Assembly: GCA_903859055.1 (NCBI GenBank)
Contig: CAIOLC010000174.1
Span: 1 to 64,000 of the forward strand
Length of the DNA: 64,000 nt
Direction: 5' to 3'
Source: an uncultured Chlorobiaceae bacterium
Lineage (GTDB): Bacteria > Bacteroidota > Chlorobiia > Chlorobiales > Chlorobiaceae
Made by a program: the position numbers and the translations under genes. The notes beneath the pieces are model-generated. The model saw only the letters and a list, made by a program, of their open reading frames with translations, was not told where the DNA came from and made no database searches. Positions 53,214 through 64,000 of this stretch are shown piece by piece (positions within the stretch are counted from its first letter, which is position 1; the number at the start of each line of letters is the position of its first letter).

Positions 53214-54974
53214 TTACTTTTTCGCCCCCCCTTTTTTCTGTCTCCTTGCAGAACCAGAAGAGTTGCTGACAAGCGCAATATTCGGCAAATCGGCTGATGT
53301 AGTCGTTTTATTGATGTAATACTGCTGAGCAACACTGAAAATGTTGAACATCAAATAGTAGAGACCCAAACCTGCCGGCATATTGTTAAAAAAGAGCAAC
53401 ATCATGGCAGGAAACATATACATCATCACCTTCATCTGCTCATTAGACTGTGTCGTCGGTGTAATCTTCTGTTGGAGATAAACAGTCACAGCCATAAGAA
53501 TCGGGAATACAGCAATGTGGCTCCCATACATCGGGATCGCAAAGCCGAAATCAAGAATTGAATCAGGTACAGACAAATCCTTTGCCCAGAGAAAACCATG
53601 CTGACGAAGCTGAATAGAGGAGCGGAACACATAGAACATTGCAAAGAGCAGCGGCATCTGGAGCACCACAGGCAAGCATCCACCAATCGGGTTAACTCCA
53701 GCCTCCTTGTAAATCCTGCCAAGCTCGCTCTGCAATTTAGCAGGATCACTCTTGTATTTCTCCTGAAGCTCTTTCAGTACTGGTTGCAGTGCCGACATCT
53801 TCTTCATTGACTTCGTCGAGGCCATTGAAAGCGGATAGGTCACCAGCTTGATAAGAAAAGCAAAAATAATAATGATAACCCCGTAATTGCTTACAAAACC
53901 ATTCATCCAGTTAAAAACAGGAAGAATGATAAACTCGGCAAAAGGCCTTGTAAGCCAGTCCCAACCAAAATCCATAACCTTTTCAAGTCCAACATTCTGC
54001 GCCTTGACCGTGTTATAGTCAAGAGGACCAAGATAGAGTTTGAATTGGTCGTTCACCACCATCCCTGTTTCGGGCACTCCCATCTTCAGAGCAGCAACAT
54101 AATTTTCAAACTCGTTACCGGCAACTCGTTTGCCATCAAGATATATACCGGCCGTGCGACCTTGGGGAATAAGAGCAGCAACAAAATATTTATTGCGAAC
54201 AGCAACCCATTTAGCCTCGCCAGACTGCTCTTCACGAAAAGTCTGATTCTCTTTGCTGGCATCAACCTTCACAACACTGCCACCAAGAAAAGCACTGGAC
54301 AAGGCACTCTGAGCCTCATCCTGCCGGTTTTTTTCTGAATATGGGACTCCACCATCCCACTGTAATTGATATTCGTTCCCTGCAAGCTCATTTGAAAATC
54401 CTGTCAGCTTGACATCGTAACCGACACTATAACTATCACCGGTAAACTTCCAGGTAATATCAACCGCCTGCTGTGCTCCCACTCCAAGATGGTACCTCAG
54501 CGCATAACTCTCTTTACCTGAAAGAGTTCTAACCGAGTCAACCGAAACCCCGCTGAAATAGAGGTCACGGGTGTCTATTTTTTTCCCTTCCCTGGTCAGA
54601 AAAAGTAATGAGAGCGCTCCACTCTTCGAATTGCTGACCAGATCAAATGCTTTGCGATTACCATCAAGATGCTTTTTAAGTACCAGTGACTTCAACGTAG
54701 CGCCTTTTGAAGAGAGTGTTGCCCGAAAGAGATCATTCTCAATGATGAATTGCTGCTCTTTGCCAGCAGCAGCGGCGTTATAAACACCGAAATTATCAGA
54801 TGCAGGAGATGGTAAGAGCACTGAAGATGCTTGTATCTGCTGTTCCGCCTGCTCAGTTTTTACAACTTTTGTCTTCTGTAATGGTTTATTTTCCGGCGAC
54901 ATAAATTGAAGCCAGACCATCATGATCGCCGCTATAATTGCCAGGCCGGTTATCGAATTTCTATCCATGACCAC
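53214..54974 (-). CDS. yidC: Membrane protein insertase YidC
   Basis: N-terminal periplasmic domain; [62 protein letters not shown]. Confidence 0.96.
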   Translation of the reverse strand: MVMDRNSITGLAIIAAIMMVWLQFMSPENKPLQKTKVVKTEQAEQQIQASSVLLPSPASDNFGVYNAAAAGKEQQFIIENDLFRATLSSKGATLKSLVLKKHLDGNRKAFDLVSNSKSGALSLLFLTREGKKIDTRDLYFSGVSVDSVRTLSGKESYALRYHLGVGAQQAVDITWKFTGDSYSVGYDVKLTGFSNELAGNEYQLQWDGGVPYSEKNRQDEAQSALSSAFLGGSVVKVDASKENQTFREEQSGEAKWVAVRNKYFVAALIPQGRTAGIYLDGKRVAGNEFENYVAALKMGVPETGMVVNDQFKLYLGPLDYNTVKAQNVGLEKVMDFGWDWLTRPFAEFIILPVFNWMNGFVSNYGVIIIIFAFLIKLVTYPLSMASTKSMKKMSALQPVLKELQEKYKSDPAKLQSELGRIYKEAGVNPIGGCLPVVLQMPLLFAMFYVFRSSIQLRQHGFLWAKDLSVPDSILDFGFAIPMYGSHIAVFPILMAVTVYLQQKITPTTQSNEQMKVMMYMFPAMMLLFFNNMPAGLGLYYLMFNIFSVAQQYYINKTTTSADLPNIALVSNSSGSARRQKKGGAKK

Positions 54975-55241
54975 TCACTTTAATTTTTTACCAAAATACT
55001 TATCATCAGATGCCTTAGGTACAGGATCAAATCCACCTTTTGAAAATGGATTGCAACGAAGAACCCGCCATACTGTCAACCATGAAGCATTAAAAAAATT
55101 ATGACACTGAAAGGCCTCCAGAGCATAACTGGAACAGGTAGGATAATACTTACAGGAAGGACCGAGCAAAGGAGAAAGGAATACCCGATAGAGCTTTATG
55201 AGTGCTATCGGCACTTGATTGACATATCTCCAGCTTTTCAT
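54975..55241 (-). CDS. yidD: Membrane protein insertion efficiency factor YidD
   Basis: [34 protein letters not shown]...[19 protein letters not shown]. Confidence 0.93.
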   Translation of the reverse strand: MKSWRYVNQVPIALIKLYRVFLSPLLGPSCKYYPTCSSYALEAFQCHNFFNASWLTVWRVLRCNPFSKGGFDPVPKASDDKYFGKKLK

Positions 55242-55308
55242 GCGTTCAATACTCCCTTATCAAGGATAATACTTGCTCGGCCTTAACCATACAGCCAATC
55301 GTATAAGC

Positions 55309-55725
55309 TCAGGAAAAAACCATGCTGGCTATTAATCCCCTGATCTCTTCCCTGAATGCCAAAAGACCAGGAAGAGTCTTTCTCCTGCCCATATAAAGAA
55401 AGGCTATACAGATCCTTTCATTCAAACCGTCATGGTGAAGCCGATTTAAATCCATTGCAACAGCATGTTTTTCGAGCCTGTAGGCTTCCCTCATCATTCT
55501 CTTCACCCTGTTGCGCCTGACTGCAGATGGGACTGTTTTTTTGCCGACGGTAAAGAGAATTGCCGGAACTTCATGAAACTTAAAATTTTCACGCTTGACA
55601 GAGGCATACACTAACCTTAAAAATTGCCCCTTAACACTTTGTCCACTCATGAACAAATGTGAAATTATCAGCTTTTTTCTCAATATCTCATGCTTGCGCA
55701 GAGAACAGCCATGTACTTTATCCAA
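55309..55725 (-). CDS. rnpA: Ribonuclease P protein component
   Basis: AVRRNRVKRMMREAYR RNR box; between yidD and rpmH. Confidence 0.92.
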   Translation of the reverse strand: MDKVHGCSLRKHEILRKKLIISHLFMSGQSVKGQFLRLVYASVKRENFKFHEVPAILFTVGKKTVPSAVRRNRVKRMMREAYRLEKHAVAMDLNRLHHDGLNERICIAFLYMGRRKTLPGLLAFREEIRGLIASMVFS

Positions 55726-55767
55726 AACCTGACAAGGAAAGTGTTATTAAACAATCAGCAAAAAAGC

Positions 55768-55929
55768 TTACTGTCCGGCTGTACCCATATCGCTGCTCAC
55801 GGAAAGAGAGTGCCGCCCCTTGGCTCTCCTTGCAGAGAGAACTTTACGGCCATTTTTTGTCGACATTCTCTGTCTGAAGCCGTGCTTGTTCCTTCTTTTT
55901 CTATTCCGCGGCTGATAGGTTCTTTTCAT
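55768..55929 (-). CDS. rpmH: 50S ribosomal protein L34 (53 aa; absent from the supplied ORF track)
   Basis: My translation: [53 protein letters not shown]. Confidence 0.96.
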   Translation of the reverse strand: MKRTYQPRNRKRRNKHGFRQRMSTKNGRKVLSARRAKGRHSLSVSSDMGTAGQ

Positions 55930-56111
55930 CGCTTAAAGCTCCACACTTTTTTTTAATAAATGAGTCAATATTACAGGGCGCGTAATTTAACATAATCATG
56001 TGTCAATAACAAATATAGGTACAGCGCCCCAAATAAGCTTCTTCAAGGTAACCGTGGAGATTTTCAGGATAAATTGTAAAAAAATCTCCTCTGAATCCTG
56101 GATAGATAAAA

Positions 56112-56120
56112 TGTGGATAA
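56112..56120 (-). promoter_or_regulatory. Consensus DnaA box (TTATCCACA)
   Basis: TGTGGATAA on + strand in rpmH-dnaA intergenic region. Confidence 0.75.
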
Positions 56121-56204
56121 CTTGTTGATGAAATAATTCAACACCTGTAACATACAGGAATTTCAGGCTCACAAAAGAATCAACAAATGTTGACTACTCT
56201 TCTC

Positions 56205-56251
56205 TTTCAACATATTAAGTTATTTAAAATAAATAACTTAATATGTTGAAA
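56205..56251. repeat. 47-nt near-perfect palindrome upstream of dnaA (22-bp arms, AAA centre)
   Basis: TTTCAACATATTAAGTTATTTA-AAA-TAAATAACTTAATATGTTGAAA. Confidence 0.92.
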
Positions 56252-56308
56252 ACCTTAAGCGGAGTTCTGTTTAAAGATGAGGTTGTTTTCATGAAAGGAA
56301 ATTGTTTT

Positions 56309-56317
56309 TTATCCACT
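56309..56317 (+). promoter_or_regulatory. DnaA-box-like site TTATCCACT
   Basis: One mismatch from the TTATCCACA consensus, in dnaA upstream region. Confidence 0.55.
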
Positions 56318-56461
56318 TAAAAAATTAACTTGTGAGCAGTGAATGTTGATGACGCTTCATAAAGGACAGATAGAGAACTGGGAATTCATTTTTTCAGGCT
56401 CTATATTACGTTAAAAGCCGTTATTGAAAACTTATAAATTCAACCCAGGAAAAGCAGCTCA

Positions 56462-57871
56462 ATGGAACAGCAAGTCTGGGAGGCATGTTTAAATGCCATC
56501 AGAGAGAAAATTAACCCCCTCGCCTTCAAAACATGGTTTTTTCCGATTAAACCAATAAGCTTTTCAGGGAGTGAACTGACGATAGAGGTGCCAAGCCAGT
56601 TTTTTTATGAGTGGATTGAGGAGAACTACTCAACCTATTTAAAGCAGGCTCTGAAAGAGGTGATTGGTCCAGAAGCCCGATTAATGTATTCTATTGTGAT
56701 GGATAAATCACAGGGAGAGCCGGTTACTATAGAGTTACCTCACCAGAATGCAATGAATGCCGATTTTATTGAAGCAAGCAGAGCTTCTGAGGCTCGTACA
56801 AAAAAAACAGAGGAGTTTGATCGTAATCTTGCCCGGTTTGAAACTCATTTAAATAAAAAATACACTTTTGAAACGCTTATTAGAGGGGATTGTAATTCCC
56901 TTGCTTTTGCTGCAGCAAAAGCTGTTTCTCAGAGCCCTGGTCAAAATGCCTTTAATCCTCTAGTTATCTATGGGGGGGTAGGGCTTGGTAAAACACATAT
57001 CATGCAGGCTGTAGGTAATAGTGTGAGAGAGAATAGACTCTCTGAAAGGGTTCTTTATGTTTCGAGTGAGAAGTTTGCAATTGACTTTGTTAATGCGATC
57101 CAGAATGGTAAAATTCAGGAATTTTCTTCATTTTACCGTTCCATTGATGTACTTATTATTGATGATATCCAATTCTTTTCCGGAAAAGAGAAGACGCAGG
57201 AGGAAATATTTCATATTTTTAACACGTTACATCAATCAAATAAACAAATTATCCTTTCTGCTGATCGCCCAATAAAAGATATTAAAGGTATTGAAGATCG
57301 TTTGATTTCACGCTTTAACTGGGGACTCTCGGCTGATATCCAACCACCTGATTATGAAACGAGAAAAGCAATTATTCTTAGTAAATTACATCAGAGTGGG
57401 GTAAACCTTGATGAAGCTGTTATTGAATTCATTGCAACTAATGTAACTGAAAACGTAAGAGAGCTTGAAGGGTGTATTGTTAAATTACTGGCAGCCCAAT
57501 CACTTGACAATAGAGATATTGATCTGCAATTTACCAAGTCAACACTGAAGGATATTATACGTCACACAACAAAACAATTGAGTCTTGACACGATTGAGAA
57601 GGCTGTGTGCTCATATTTTTCCATTACACCTAATGATCTTAAAGGAAAATCAAAAAAAAAGGAGATATCAGTTGGAAGACAAATTGCAATGTACCTTGCA
57701 AAACTTCTAACAAACTCATCATTAAAAACAATTGGTCTGCATTTTGGTGGAAGGGACCACTCAACGGTTATTCATGCAGTAAACACAATAACCAGAAAGG
57801 TTGATACAATACCTGATGAGAGAAAAATAATTGAAGAAATCAAGAAAAGAATAGAGATCCTCTCTATGTAG
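56462..57871 (+). CDS. dnaA: Chromosomal replication initiator protein DnaA
   Basis: [22 protein letters not shown] Walker [20 protein letters not shown] Walker [16 protein letters not shown] DnaA signature. Confidence 0.98.
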   Translation: MEQQVWEACLNAIREKINPLAFKTWFFPIKPISFSGSELTIEVPSQFFYEWIEENYSTYLKQALKEVIGPEARLMYSIVMDKSQGEPVTIELPHQNAMNADFIEASRASEARTKKTEEFDRNLARFETHLNKKYTFETLIRGDCNSLAFAAAKAVSQSPGQNAFNPLVIYGGVGLGKTHIMQAVGNSVRENRLSERVLYVSSEKFAIDFVNAIQNGKIQEFSSFYRSIDVLIIDDIQFFSGKEKTQEEIFHIFNTLHQSNKQIILSADRPIKDIKGIEDRLISRFNWGLSADIQPPDYETRKAIILSKLHQSGVNLDEAVIEFIATNVTENVRELEGCIVKLLAAQSLDNRDIDLQFTKSTLKDIIRHTTKQLSLDTIEKAVCSYFSITPNDLKGKSKKKEISVGRQIAMYLAKLLTNSSLKTIGLHFGGRDHSTVIHAVNTITRKVDTIPDERKIIEEIKKRIEILSM

Positions 57872-57877
57872 AGGTGG

Positions 57878-58010
57878 TGTGTATAAGTTGTTAAGATCGT
57901 GTTGAATGAATCTTGATAACCCTGTTATTATAAACATTATCAACTACTCAAAAAGATTATCAACAAATTATAAACAAAAGATAAAGGGGATAACAAACAA
58001 CTTATACACA
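57878..58010. other. Candidate oriC element between dnaA and dnaN: inverted 15-bp repeats, each with a TTATACACA DnaA box, flanking an AT-rich spacer with TTATCAAC boxes
   Basis: TGTGTATAAGTTGTT (57878-57892) and AACAACTTATACACA (57996-58010); TTATCAACT 57938-57946; TTATCAACA 57958-57966. Confidence 0.75.
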
Positions 58011-58151
58011 TAAATAATCAGTATTAGTTTATAGGTAAAGTGTTATAATTTATATTGATAACTTAATCAACCAAATAACTGTCAAGATTTCAACACTCTC
58101 AACAACAACAACAATTTTTATTTAAACACTTAATAGTTAAAGTTGGAACAG

Positions 58152-59276
58152 ATGAAATTCACCTCCTCAATCCGTCAACTTCAGGATCCTGTAAGTAAAG
58201 TATCTCAGGCTATCCCTGCAAAATCAATGGATCCACGTTTTGAAAATGTTCACCTTTCCATTGAACCAGGAATAGTAACACTTTTTGGTACCGATGGTGA
58301 ACTGTCAATTACAGCAAAAAGTGATGTTGAGACATCAGACACTGCTAACATAGGTATTAATGCCAGAATACTTCAAGATTTTCTTAGAAGCATGTATGAT
58401 ACCTCTGTTACATTTACTGTTGAGCGCCAGGAAATCAGTGATCATGGAATGATACATATCGCTACTGATAAGGGTAAATATAAGATTGCTTGTCTTTTTG
58501 AGAGTAAACCAGAGAGGTTTGAAAAGAGCTATGACATCACGCTCGAATTTGAAACATCTGAATTTCTCGACCTTATCCAGAAAACCACTTTTGCTTGTAG
58601 TGTGGATGGTATGCGACCAGCAATGATGGGTGTCTTATTTGAACTCGAAGGGAGTATTGTTACTGCAGTTGCTACTGATGGGCACAGGCTCGTTCGTTGT
58701 AGAAAAACTTCATCTATGGAGATTGTAGAAAAACAGAAAATAGTGGTTCCTGCCCGAGTTCTCTCTATTTTACAAAAACTTTCCCATCATGAAACACTTA
58801 TAATGTGTATTGATGCTGATCGTCGTTTTGTTCGTTTCATTATAGGAAATATTATTCTGGATGCCTCCCTTATTATTGAACCGTATCCAAATTATGGTGC
58901 AGTTATTCCTCTGGAGCACGACAAGTATGTTATCATTGATCGTGCAACCATTTATGATTCAGTTCGTCGTGTTGGTCGCTTCTCCAGTATTGGTGATATA
59001 AAAATGGTAATTGATGGTCAGACAATGAGATTGATGGCTGAAAATATTAATGAAGGAGAGGCTGCACAGGAGGAGTTACCTTGTAAATATACTGGGGAAG
59101 AGATAAGTATTGGTTTTAACTCTAAATTTATTGAGGCCGCCCTTGCCCACCTTGATGATAAGGATATCTGTATTGAGTTAAAGAGTCCGACTACTGCTGT
59201 CATTTTTAAACCAAAAAAGGATATAGAAGATGATAAATTTATTATTCTTGTGATGCCAGTAAGAATCAATAATTGA
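58152..59276 (+). CDS. dnaN: DNA polymerase III subunit beta (sliding clamp; start at MKFTSS)
   Basis: DnaN-type three-domain clamp; VTAVATDGHRLVRCRK; C-terminal FIILVMPVRI. Confidence 0.96.
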   Translation: MKFTSSIRQLQDPVSKVSQAIPAKSMDPRFENVHLSIEPGIVTLFGTDGELSITAKSDVETSDTANIGINARILQDFLRSMYDTSVTFTVERQEISDHGMIHIATDKGKYKIACLFESKPERFEKSYDITLEFETSEFLDLIQKTTFACSVDGMRPAMMGVLFELEGSIVTAVATDGHRLVRCRKTSSMEIVEKQKIVVPARVLSILQKLSHHETLIMCIDADRRFVRFIIGNIILDASLIIEPYPNYGAVIPLEHDKYVIIDRATIYDSVRRVGRFSSIGDIKMVIDGQTMRLMAENINEGEAAQEELPCKYTGEEISIGFNSKFIEAALAHLDDKDICIELKSPTTAVIFKPKKDIEDDKFIILVMPVRINN

Positions 59277-59292
59277 GTTTTTTGGAACGGTA

Positions 59293-60402
59293 TTGAGAAT
59301 TCATAAGATACAGTATGAAAATTTTCGGAACCACCCGTTTCTGACTTTTAAACCTGATATTGGAATTAATCTTGTTTATGGTCCGAATGGTTCAGGTAAA
59401 ACATCTTTACTTGAGGGCATTCATTATTGCGCCTTAACAAAAGGTTTTAACAATGCAACGGATAATGAGTGCCTCTTATTTGATTCTGATTTTTTTTTAC
59501 TCGAAAGCAACTTTATCTCTCAAGTCGAGAGTGTAGTCACTGTTAAAGTAATATATACCAAACAGAGAGAGAAGCAGATTATTGTCAACAACTGTGATGT
59601 TAAACCTTTTTCACGTCATATTGGAACTGTTCCATGTATCACCTTTTCTCCTGCTGAAATAGTTATTGTCAATGGTTCCCCAGGTGATCGGAGAAGGTTT
59701 ATGGATAATGCTATAAGTCAGACGAATAGAAGATATCTAGATGACCTTCTCGCTTATCGTAGAGTTCTTCTCCAGCGTAACACGCTTCTTTTTCAGATGC
59801 GCGAAAATCAAAGAGTTCATCCTGAGATGCTCCCATTATGGAACGAACATCTTTCTCGACTTGCAGCATCGATTGTATACGCCAGAAATCAATTTATTTC
59901 TGTTTTTTCAGTAATTTTTAATGATTTATATCAATATTTCTCCCGTAATGAGTCTCCCTTTATATTATATCGCTCCTCAATCGGAACAATAGATTTTGAT
60001 ATTTCTCCTTTTGAGTTGTACTCTATTTTTCTTAAAAAATGTGAGGAGAGTAAAAAAGTAGAAATATTTCGTTCACAAACACTTATTGGTCCTCATCGTG
60101 ATGATCTTGTTTTTCAGCTTAACGGCAAAGAGATTAAAAAATATGCATCGCGGGGTCAATTACGTACTTTTTTAATCACCATAAAGCTTGCTCAACACCG
60201 TTATGTCGAGAAGATACTTGGAGATAAACCTCTTTGTCTTTTTGATGATATTTTTAGTGAGCTTGATAGCTCAAGAAGAGATGATATTTTTTCTATTCTT
60301 GAAACGTCTGGTCAATCCATTATTACTTCTACAGAAAATCCCATGAAAAATAATGTAAATCACATTTCTATGGGGCAGCTTAAAAGAGGAGGTGAGAGGT
60401 AG
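59293..60402 (+). CDS. recF: DNA replication and repair protein RecF (TTG start)
   Basis: NLVYGPNGSGKTSLLEGIHYCALTKGF; TLIGPHRDDLVFQLNGKEIKKYASRGQLRTFLI; LFDDIFSELD. Confidence 0.95.
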   Translation: MRIHKIQYENFRNHPFLTFKPDIGINLVYGPNGSGKTSLLEGIHYCALTKGFNNATDNECLLFDSDFFLLESNFISQVESVVTVKVIYTKQREKQIIVNNCDVKPFSRHIGTVPCITFSPAEIVIVNGSPGDRRRFMDNAISQTNRRYLDDLLAYRRVLLQRNTLLFQMRENQRVHPEMLPLWNEHLSRLAASIVYARNQFISVFSVIFNDLYQYFSRNESPFILYRSSIGTIDFDISPFELYSIFLKKCEESKKVEIFRSQTLIGPHRDDLVFQLNGKEIKKYASRGQLRTFLITIKLAQHRYVEKILGDKPLCLFDDIFSELDSSRRDDIFSILETSGQSIITSTENPMKNNVNHISMGQLKRGGER

Positions 60403-60697
60403 CTTGGCTATAATTAAAGATCCGAAGCAAATTTCAGCTATCATACTTGATATGTTCCAGTCTCTTGGGCTAGAGGAGGCTCGTCAGGAATTTGGAACAC
60501 TTCATGTATGGCATAGTGTCGTTGGTGAGGCCATTTCCAGAGAAACTGCTCTTGAGCGTTTTAGTGATGGAGTGTTGTTTATCCGTGTTCGTAATCCTTC
60601 ATGGCGAATGGAGTTGAATTATCGTAAACAGGGAATTATTATAAAGCTTAATGATGCTTTAAAAGAATGTGTTGTAAAAGAAATTATTTTTAGATAA
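60392..60697 (+). CDS. DUF721 family protein (DciA-like)
   Basis: Small protein with VWHSVVGEAISRET...GVLFIRVRNPSWRMELNYRKQGIIIKLN; position after recF. Confidence 0.82.
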   Translation: MRGSLAIIKDPKQISAIILDMFQSLGLEEARQEFGTLHVWHSVVGEAISRETALERFSDGVLFIRVRNPSWRMELNYRKQGIIIKLNDALKECVVKEIIFR

Positions 60698-60745
60698 AAG
60701 AGCTGTAATATTTTCTACCACAGCCCTTTTTTAAATATACTGTAT

Positions 60746-61969
60746 TCAAAGAGGACAACTCAGTTGGTACATTTCAATCATTTTATCAGCAAATGCTTTT
60801 CCGAAAGCTGTACACTTTTCAAATTCAGGCTCATGAGGCTTGAATTTTATCATTAGATTTTGTTCAAATACTTTAAGCTTCAGCATGGAGAAATTGCTTT
60901 CAATCATTTTCGAAGCCTCCCCACTCCATCCATAGGAACCGAATGCAGCAGCAAGTTTTCCTTTATCGCGGATAGGGTTGATTGTTGCGAATAAGTTATA
61001 AATTTGTGGCAAGATATTCTGGTTGATTGTAGGTGATCCAACAAGTATACCAGTACAGTGGGCTATCTTCTCTTCCAAATCCAATGCTTTCATACTTTCA
61101 ATGTCGCAGATTGTAACATGAAAGTCACATGATTGCTGTAATCCTCCAGCAATCTTTTCTGCCATCAAGGTTGTATTTTCATAAGCGGAGACGTAAGCAA
61201 TCAGTATGTTTTTTTCATTTGGGAGGGCTATTGCTGTCTTGGCATATTGTAATGAAAGGTCAACATATTTTTTCCACTGCGATCTCAATAGGGGTCCATG
61301 TCCCGGACAGATGGCTTGAATGTCGAGCGTGCTGATTTTATCAATAGCCTGAATCATGTATTTACTGAATGGCTTCAGGATAGAGTCAAAGTAGTAGGTG
61401 AATGATCCTTTAAAATCTCCGACGACATCATCATACATACCTTCATGGCAGAAGTGTGAGCCGAATGAGTCACAGGTAAAAAGAATGCGATCCTCTTCAA
61501 GCCAGGTGTAGATGGTGTCAGGCCAGTGGAGGTTTGGAGCGTTTATAAAATGAAGAGTTTTGTTTCCCAAACTCAAAGTGTCTCCTGTTTTGACAACAAG
61601 GGATTTAAAGTCATGGCCTGTCTGATCGCGAAGAAACTTTATCGCATTTCCGCTTCCAACAACTGTTGCGTTTGGGGCTATCGACAGCAGATTTTTCATG
61701 TTTCCTGAATGATCAGGTTCTGTATGATCCACAATGATATACTCTATCTCTGAAGGGTCTGTAACTTGTTTTATTTTAGCAAGATATTCTGGCCAAAACT
61801 TCTCTTTCGTAGTTTCTACAATTGTTTTTTTATCAGCATTGATGAAGTACGAATTGTAGGTTGTTCCATATTTTGTCTCCATGACAATATCGAAGGTGAT
61901 AAGTCCAGGATCAAGAACACCAATCCAACTGACATCATCCGTTATTGGCAGTACTTTATTATCTATCAT
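60746..61969 (-). CDS. FprA family A-type flavoprotein (flavodiiron protein)
   Basis: [36 protein letters not shown] (HxExDH iron ligands); flavodoxin domain [16 protein letters not shown]. Confidence 0.92.
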   Translation of the reverse strand: MIDNKVLPITDDVSWIGVLDPGLITFDIVMETKYGTTYNSYFINADKKTIVETTKEKFWPEYLAKIKQVTDPSEIEYIIVDHTEPDHSGNMKNLLSIAPNATVVGSGNAIKFLRDQTGHDFKSLVVKTGDTLSLGNKTLHFINAPNLHWPDTIYTWLEEDRILFTCDSFGSHFCHEGMYDDVVGDFKGSFTYYFDSILKPFSKYMIQAIDKISTLDIQAICPGHGPLLRSQWKKYVDLSLQYAKTAIALPNEKNILIAYVSAYENTTLMAEKIAGGLQQSCDFHVTICDIESMKALDLEEKIAHCTGILVGSPTINQNILPQIYNLFATINPIRDKGKLAAAFGSYGWSGEASKMIESNFSMLKLKVFEQNLMIKFKPHEPEFEKCTAFGKAFADKMIEMYQLSCPL

Positions 61970-62064
61970 AATTATTGAGGTGGATTATTGAAGCGTATGA
62001 ATTATTCCCCTATACATACAAAATATTATTCTATAGAGTTCCTTATTCTTGAAGGCTCTATGAG

Positions 62065-63999
62065 TTATTCCTCCTCTTCGCTGCTCCTGGTTGTTTCTGT
62101 ATGCTGTATCTCTTTTTGTAGAGTAATACCTTCAGGAGAAAATGAGAAGAGAGTATCTGTTGAAAATATTGAACTGTAATCCTGTGGCTTAAAAAAAGGA
62201 AGAAACTTCTGGCAATGTTCATCAAGCCTTTTGAGGTAAAAATAGGTGTTTTCATCTGGCCTTTCTTTGTTCCATTCTGATGCAAGTTTACCTTTATCCC
62301 AGGAGGATGTCGCGGTGCTGTTTCCTGTTACATAATAACTTATCCTCTCTCCTTTTTTTATCTGCATTCCTTTTCTTATGGCAATTTCATAGGTAATGGA
62401 TTTTGAGCGCTTCCCTGATTTCACATCCTCAAGGTATTGTTCTATTGAGTTTTTAAAGGTTTCTGTTCTAGAAAATTCGGTTACATCAAGTTCATGGTTA
62501 AGGATCTTGTTTTTATACATTGCAAAGAGATTGTGAAGTCCTGTAATATCCTCAGTTAATAGTGTCTCAAATCCGCTACGAACAAACTCTCTCCCAAACT
62601 TTTCTCCACTTCTGCTTGTCAGAGAAGAGCCTTTTAAAACCATCACTCCATCATAACCGAGAAGAGCATAATTCTTTTTCATGTAGGATATCATTTTCCT
62701 GAACCGTCCATCAAAACCTATATTTATACCTTCTGGCATGAGTAAAGAGACTTCGGAGACTAATTTTCTTTCATCATTTTCGGTCATAATCCCAGGTGGA
62801 GGAACAAAGAGAATACCGTCAGTATCGACCTCTATAATTTTGCATCCTCGCTTTTGGAATTCGATAATCATTTTTTTTGCAAGAGACTGGCCTGTTGTGG
62901 TCACTTTGTCAGCTTCAATAAAATCATTAAAAATGCCTCCGTTATATCCTAAATAGCCATACATGGCATTGATAATAATTTTGAATGAGCCCTGCATGGC
63001 CTCAAAATTATGAGCGAGAGGCATATTCCCACGACTTTTCTCCTCTTTTGAGCGGTGCTTTGCCTTGAATCGAAGCTCCTTGAGCCCCTTAAGCACTTTC
63101 GGGAATATCTGTAATTCATCGCTTTTTGGACATATATTGTATGAAAGCATTATTGACGGATACAGGGACTCGACATCTGCATAGACAATTGGCCCAAGAA
63201 TTCCTTTCAGATAGACCTCAGTGTAGCCCCCTGAGTTCTGTTGACCTGATGCTGGTTTTGGTATGGACTGTTTTACACGAAGATATTCTCTGACAATGAG
63301 TGCTTCTATTTTTGCAGCCTGCCCTATTCGTGCAGTCATAGAATAGGTATAAGGCACCATTTGTGTCATGTAAAAATTACTACCTGAAAGAAGTGAGGAG
63401 AGAGATCTTGTTTCACGAACATCATCAAGAGCATAATTCAGTAATAATTTATAATCATTTTCCCAAAGGTCAGCTATATCATTATAATCAATATAGGTGC
63501 GGTCTGGTGATGCAAAACCGAAATGCTTTGCAACGGCTTTCAGCCCGTAACTCTGCATTGAACGTTTCGTTATATCATAACTTTGGACAAGAAAAAGTGT
63601 GTCAATAACATGGCGTCCCTGAATATCACAAAATGTGTAATCAATACTTCTGTCAGCAAAGCGGATACTTGCCGGATATGTTCTTGGCTGTAATCCATTA
63701 CGACCTATTGTAAATGCAATTCCGTGTTGTTCGCATCTTTTTTGAAGATACGGCAGATCAAAGTTGAAGATATTGTGTCCTTCGATTACATCAGGATCCA
63801 TAGTCTGGATCAGCAAAATCAATTCTTGAAGAAGTTCTTTTTCGCTCCTCTCTTTTGAGTGAATTACTTTTTCCCATCCTCTATTATCACTCATTGAGAT
63901 TATAATTATCTCATCTTCTCCGATCCCCTTTCCTCTCCTCAACGGGTTATAATTGGTCTCAATGTCGAGTTGCATTCGATAGAGATCATCAAAGATCAT
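62065..63999 (-). CDS. DNA polymerase family B, exonuclease plus polymerase domains (5' end truncated at window edge)
   Basis: LDIETNYNP (ExoI), [17 protein letters not shown] (ExoII), YALDDVRET (ExoIII), [19 protein letters not shown] (motif A), EVDTDGILF (motif C). Confidence 0.9.
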   Translation of the reverse strand: MIFDDLYRMQLDIETNYNPLRRGKGIGEDEIIIISMSDNRGWEKVIHSKERSEKELLQELILLIQTMDPDVIEGHNIFNFDLPYLQKRCEQHGIAFTIGRNGLQPRTYPASIRFADRSIDYTFCDIQGRHVIDTLFLVQSYDITKRSMQSYGLKAVAKHFGFASPDRTYIDYNDIADLWENDYKLLLNYALDDVRETRSLSSLLSGSNFYMTQMVPYTYSMTARIGQAAKIEALIVREYLRVKQSIPKPASGQQNSGGYTEVYLKGILGPIVYADVESLYPSIMLSYNICPKSDELQIFPKVLKGLKELRFKAKHRSKEEKSRGNMPLAHNFEAMQGSFKIIINAMYGYLGYNGGIFNDFIEADKVTTTGQSLAKKMIIEFQKRGCKIIEVDTDGILFVPPPGIMTENDERKLVSEVSLLMPEGINIGFDGRFRKMISYMKKNYALLGYDGVMVLKGSSLTSRSGEKFGREFVRSGFETLLTEDITGLHNLFAMYKNKILNHELDVTEFSRTETFKNSIEQYLEDVKSGKRSKSITYEIAIRKGMQIKKGERISYYVTGNSTATSSWDKGKLASEWNKERPDENTYFYLKRLDEHCQKFLPFFKPQDYSSIFSTDTLFSFSPEGITLQKEIQHTETTRSSEEEE

Positions 64000-64000
64000 C

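Noticed and set aside
60705-60735. Terminator-like hairpin between dciA-like gene and fprA
   Set aside because: AGAGCTGT/ACAGCCCT stem has one mismatch or wobble and a long loop; too weak to list as a feature.
1-64000. Search by eye for CRISPR arrays, transposases, integrases, prophage genes and toxin-antitoxin pairs
   Set aside because: None recognised; the window is gene-dense core genome with ordinary operon structure.

Overview
This 64 kb window looks like the origin-proximal chromosome of a green sulfur bacterium (Chlorobiaceae). The taxon call rests on a CsmB/CsmF-type chlorosome envelope protein, a fumarate reductase/succinate dehydrogenase operon and overall gene content. It is almost entirely core genome. 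Contents include dsbD, kup-terC, a probable MurNAc-recycling operon (amgK-murU-namZ-symporter), frd/sdh CAB, a deoxyhypusine synthase-like gene, trpS, argS, nadD, bamD, tRNA-Ala(CGC), the F0 half of a split ATP synthase operon, a complete dcw cluster (mraZ to ftsZ), mltG, pgk, rlmD, yidC-yidD-rnpA-rpmH, dnaA-dnaN-recF-dciA, a flavodiiron protein and a family B DNA polymerase truncated at the window edge. Reading beyond the ORF track gave: rpmH (53 aa), an SRP RNA with terminal stem and T-run, a tRNA-Ala with the G3:U70 pair, a 47-nt near-perfect palindrome upstream of dnaA, a pair of inverted 15-bp repeats carrying DnaA boxes between dnaA and dnaN, a 10-bp-phased TGG array upstream of mraZ (candidate MraZ operator), and an apparent -1 frameshift in atpB at a T TTT TTA heptamer within the signal-peptide coding region. 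I saw no CRISPR array, prophage or transposase.
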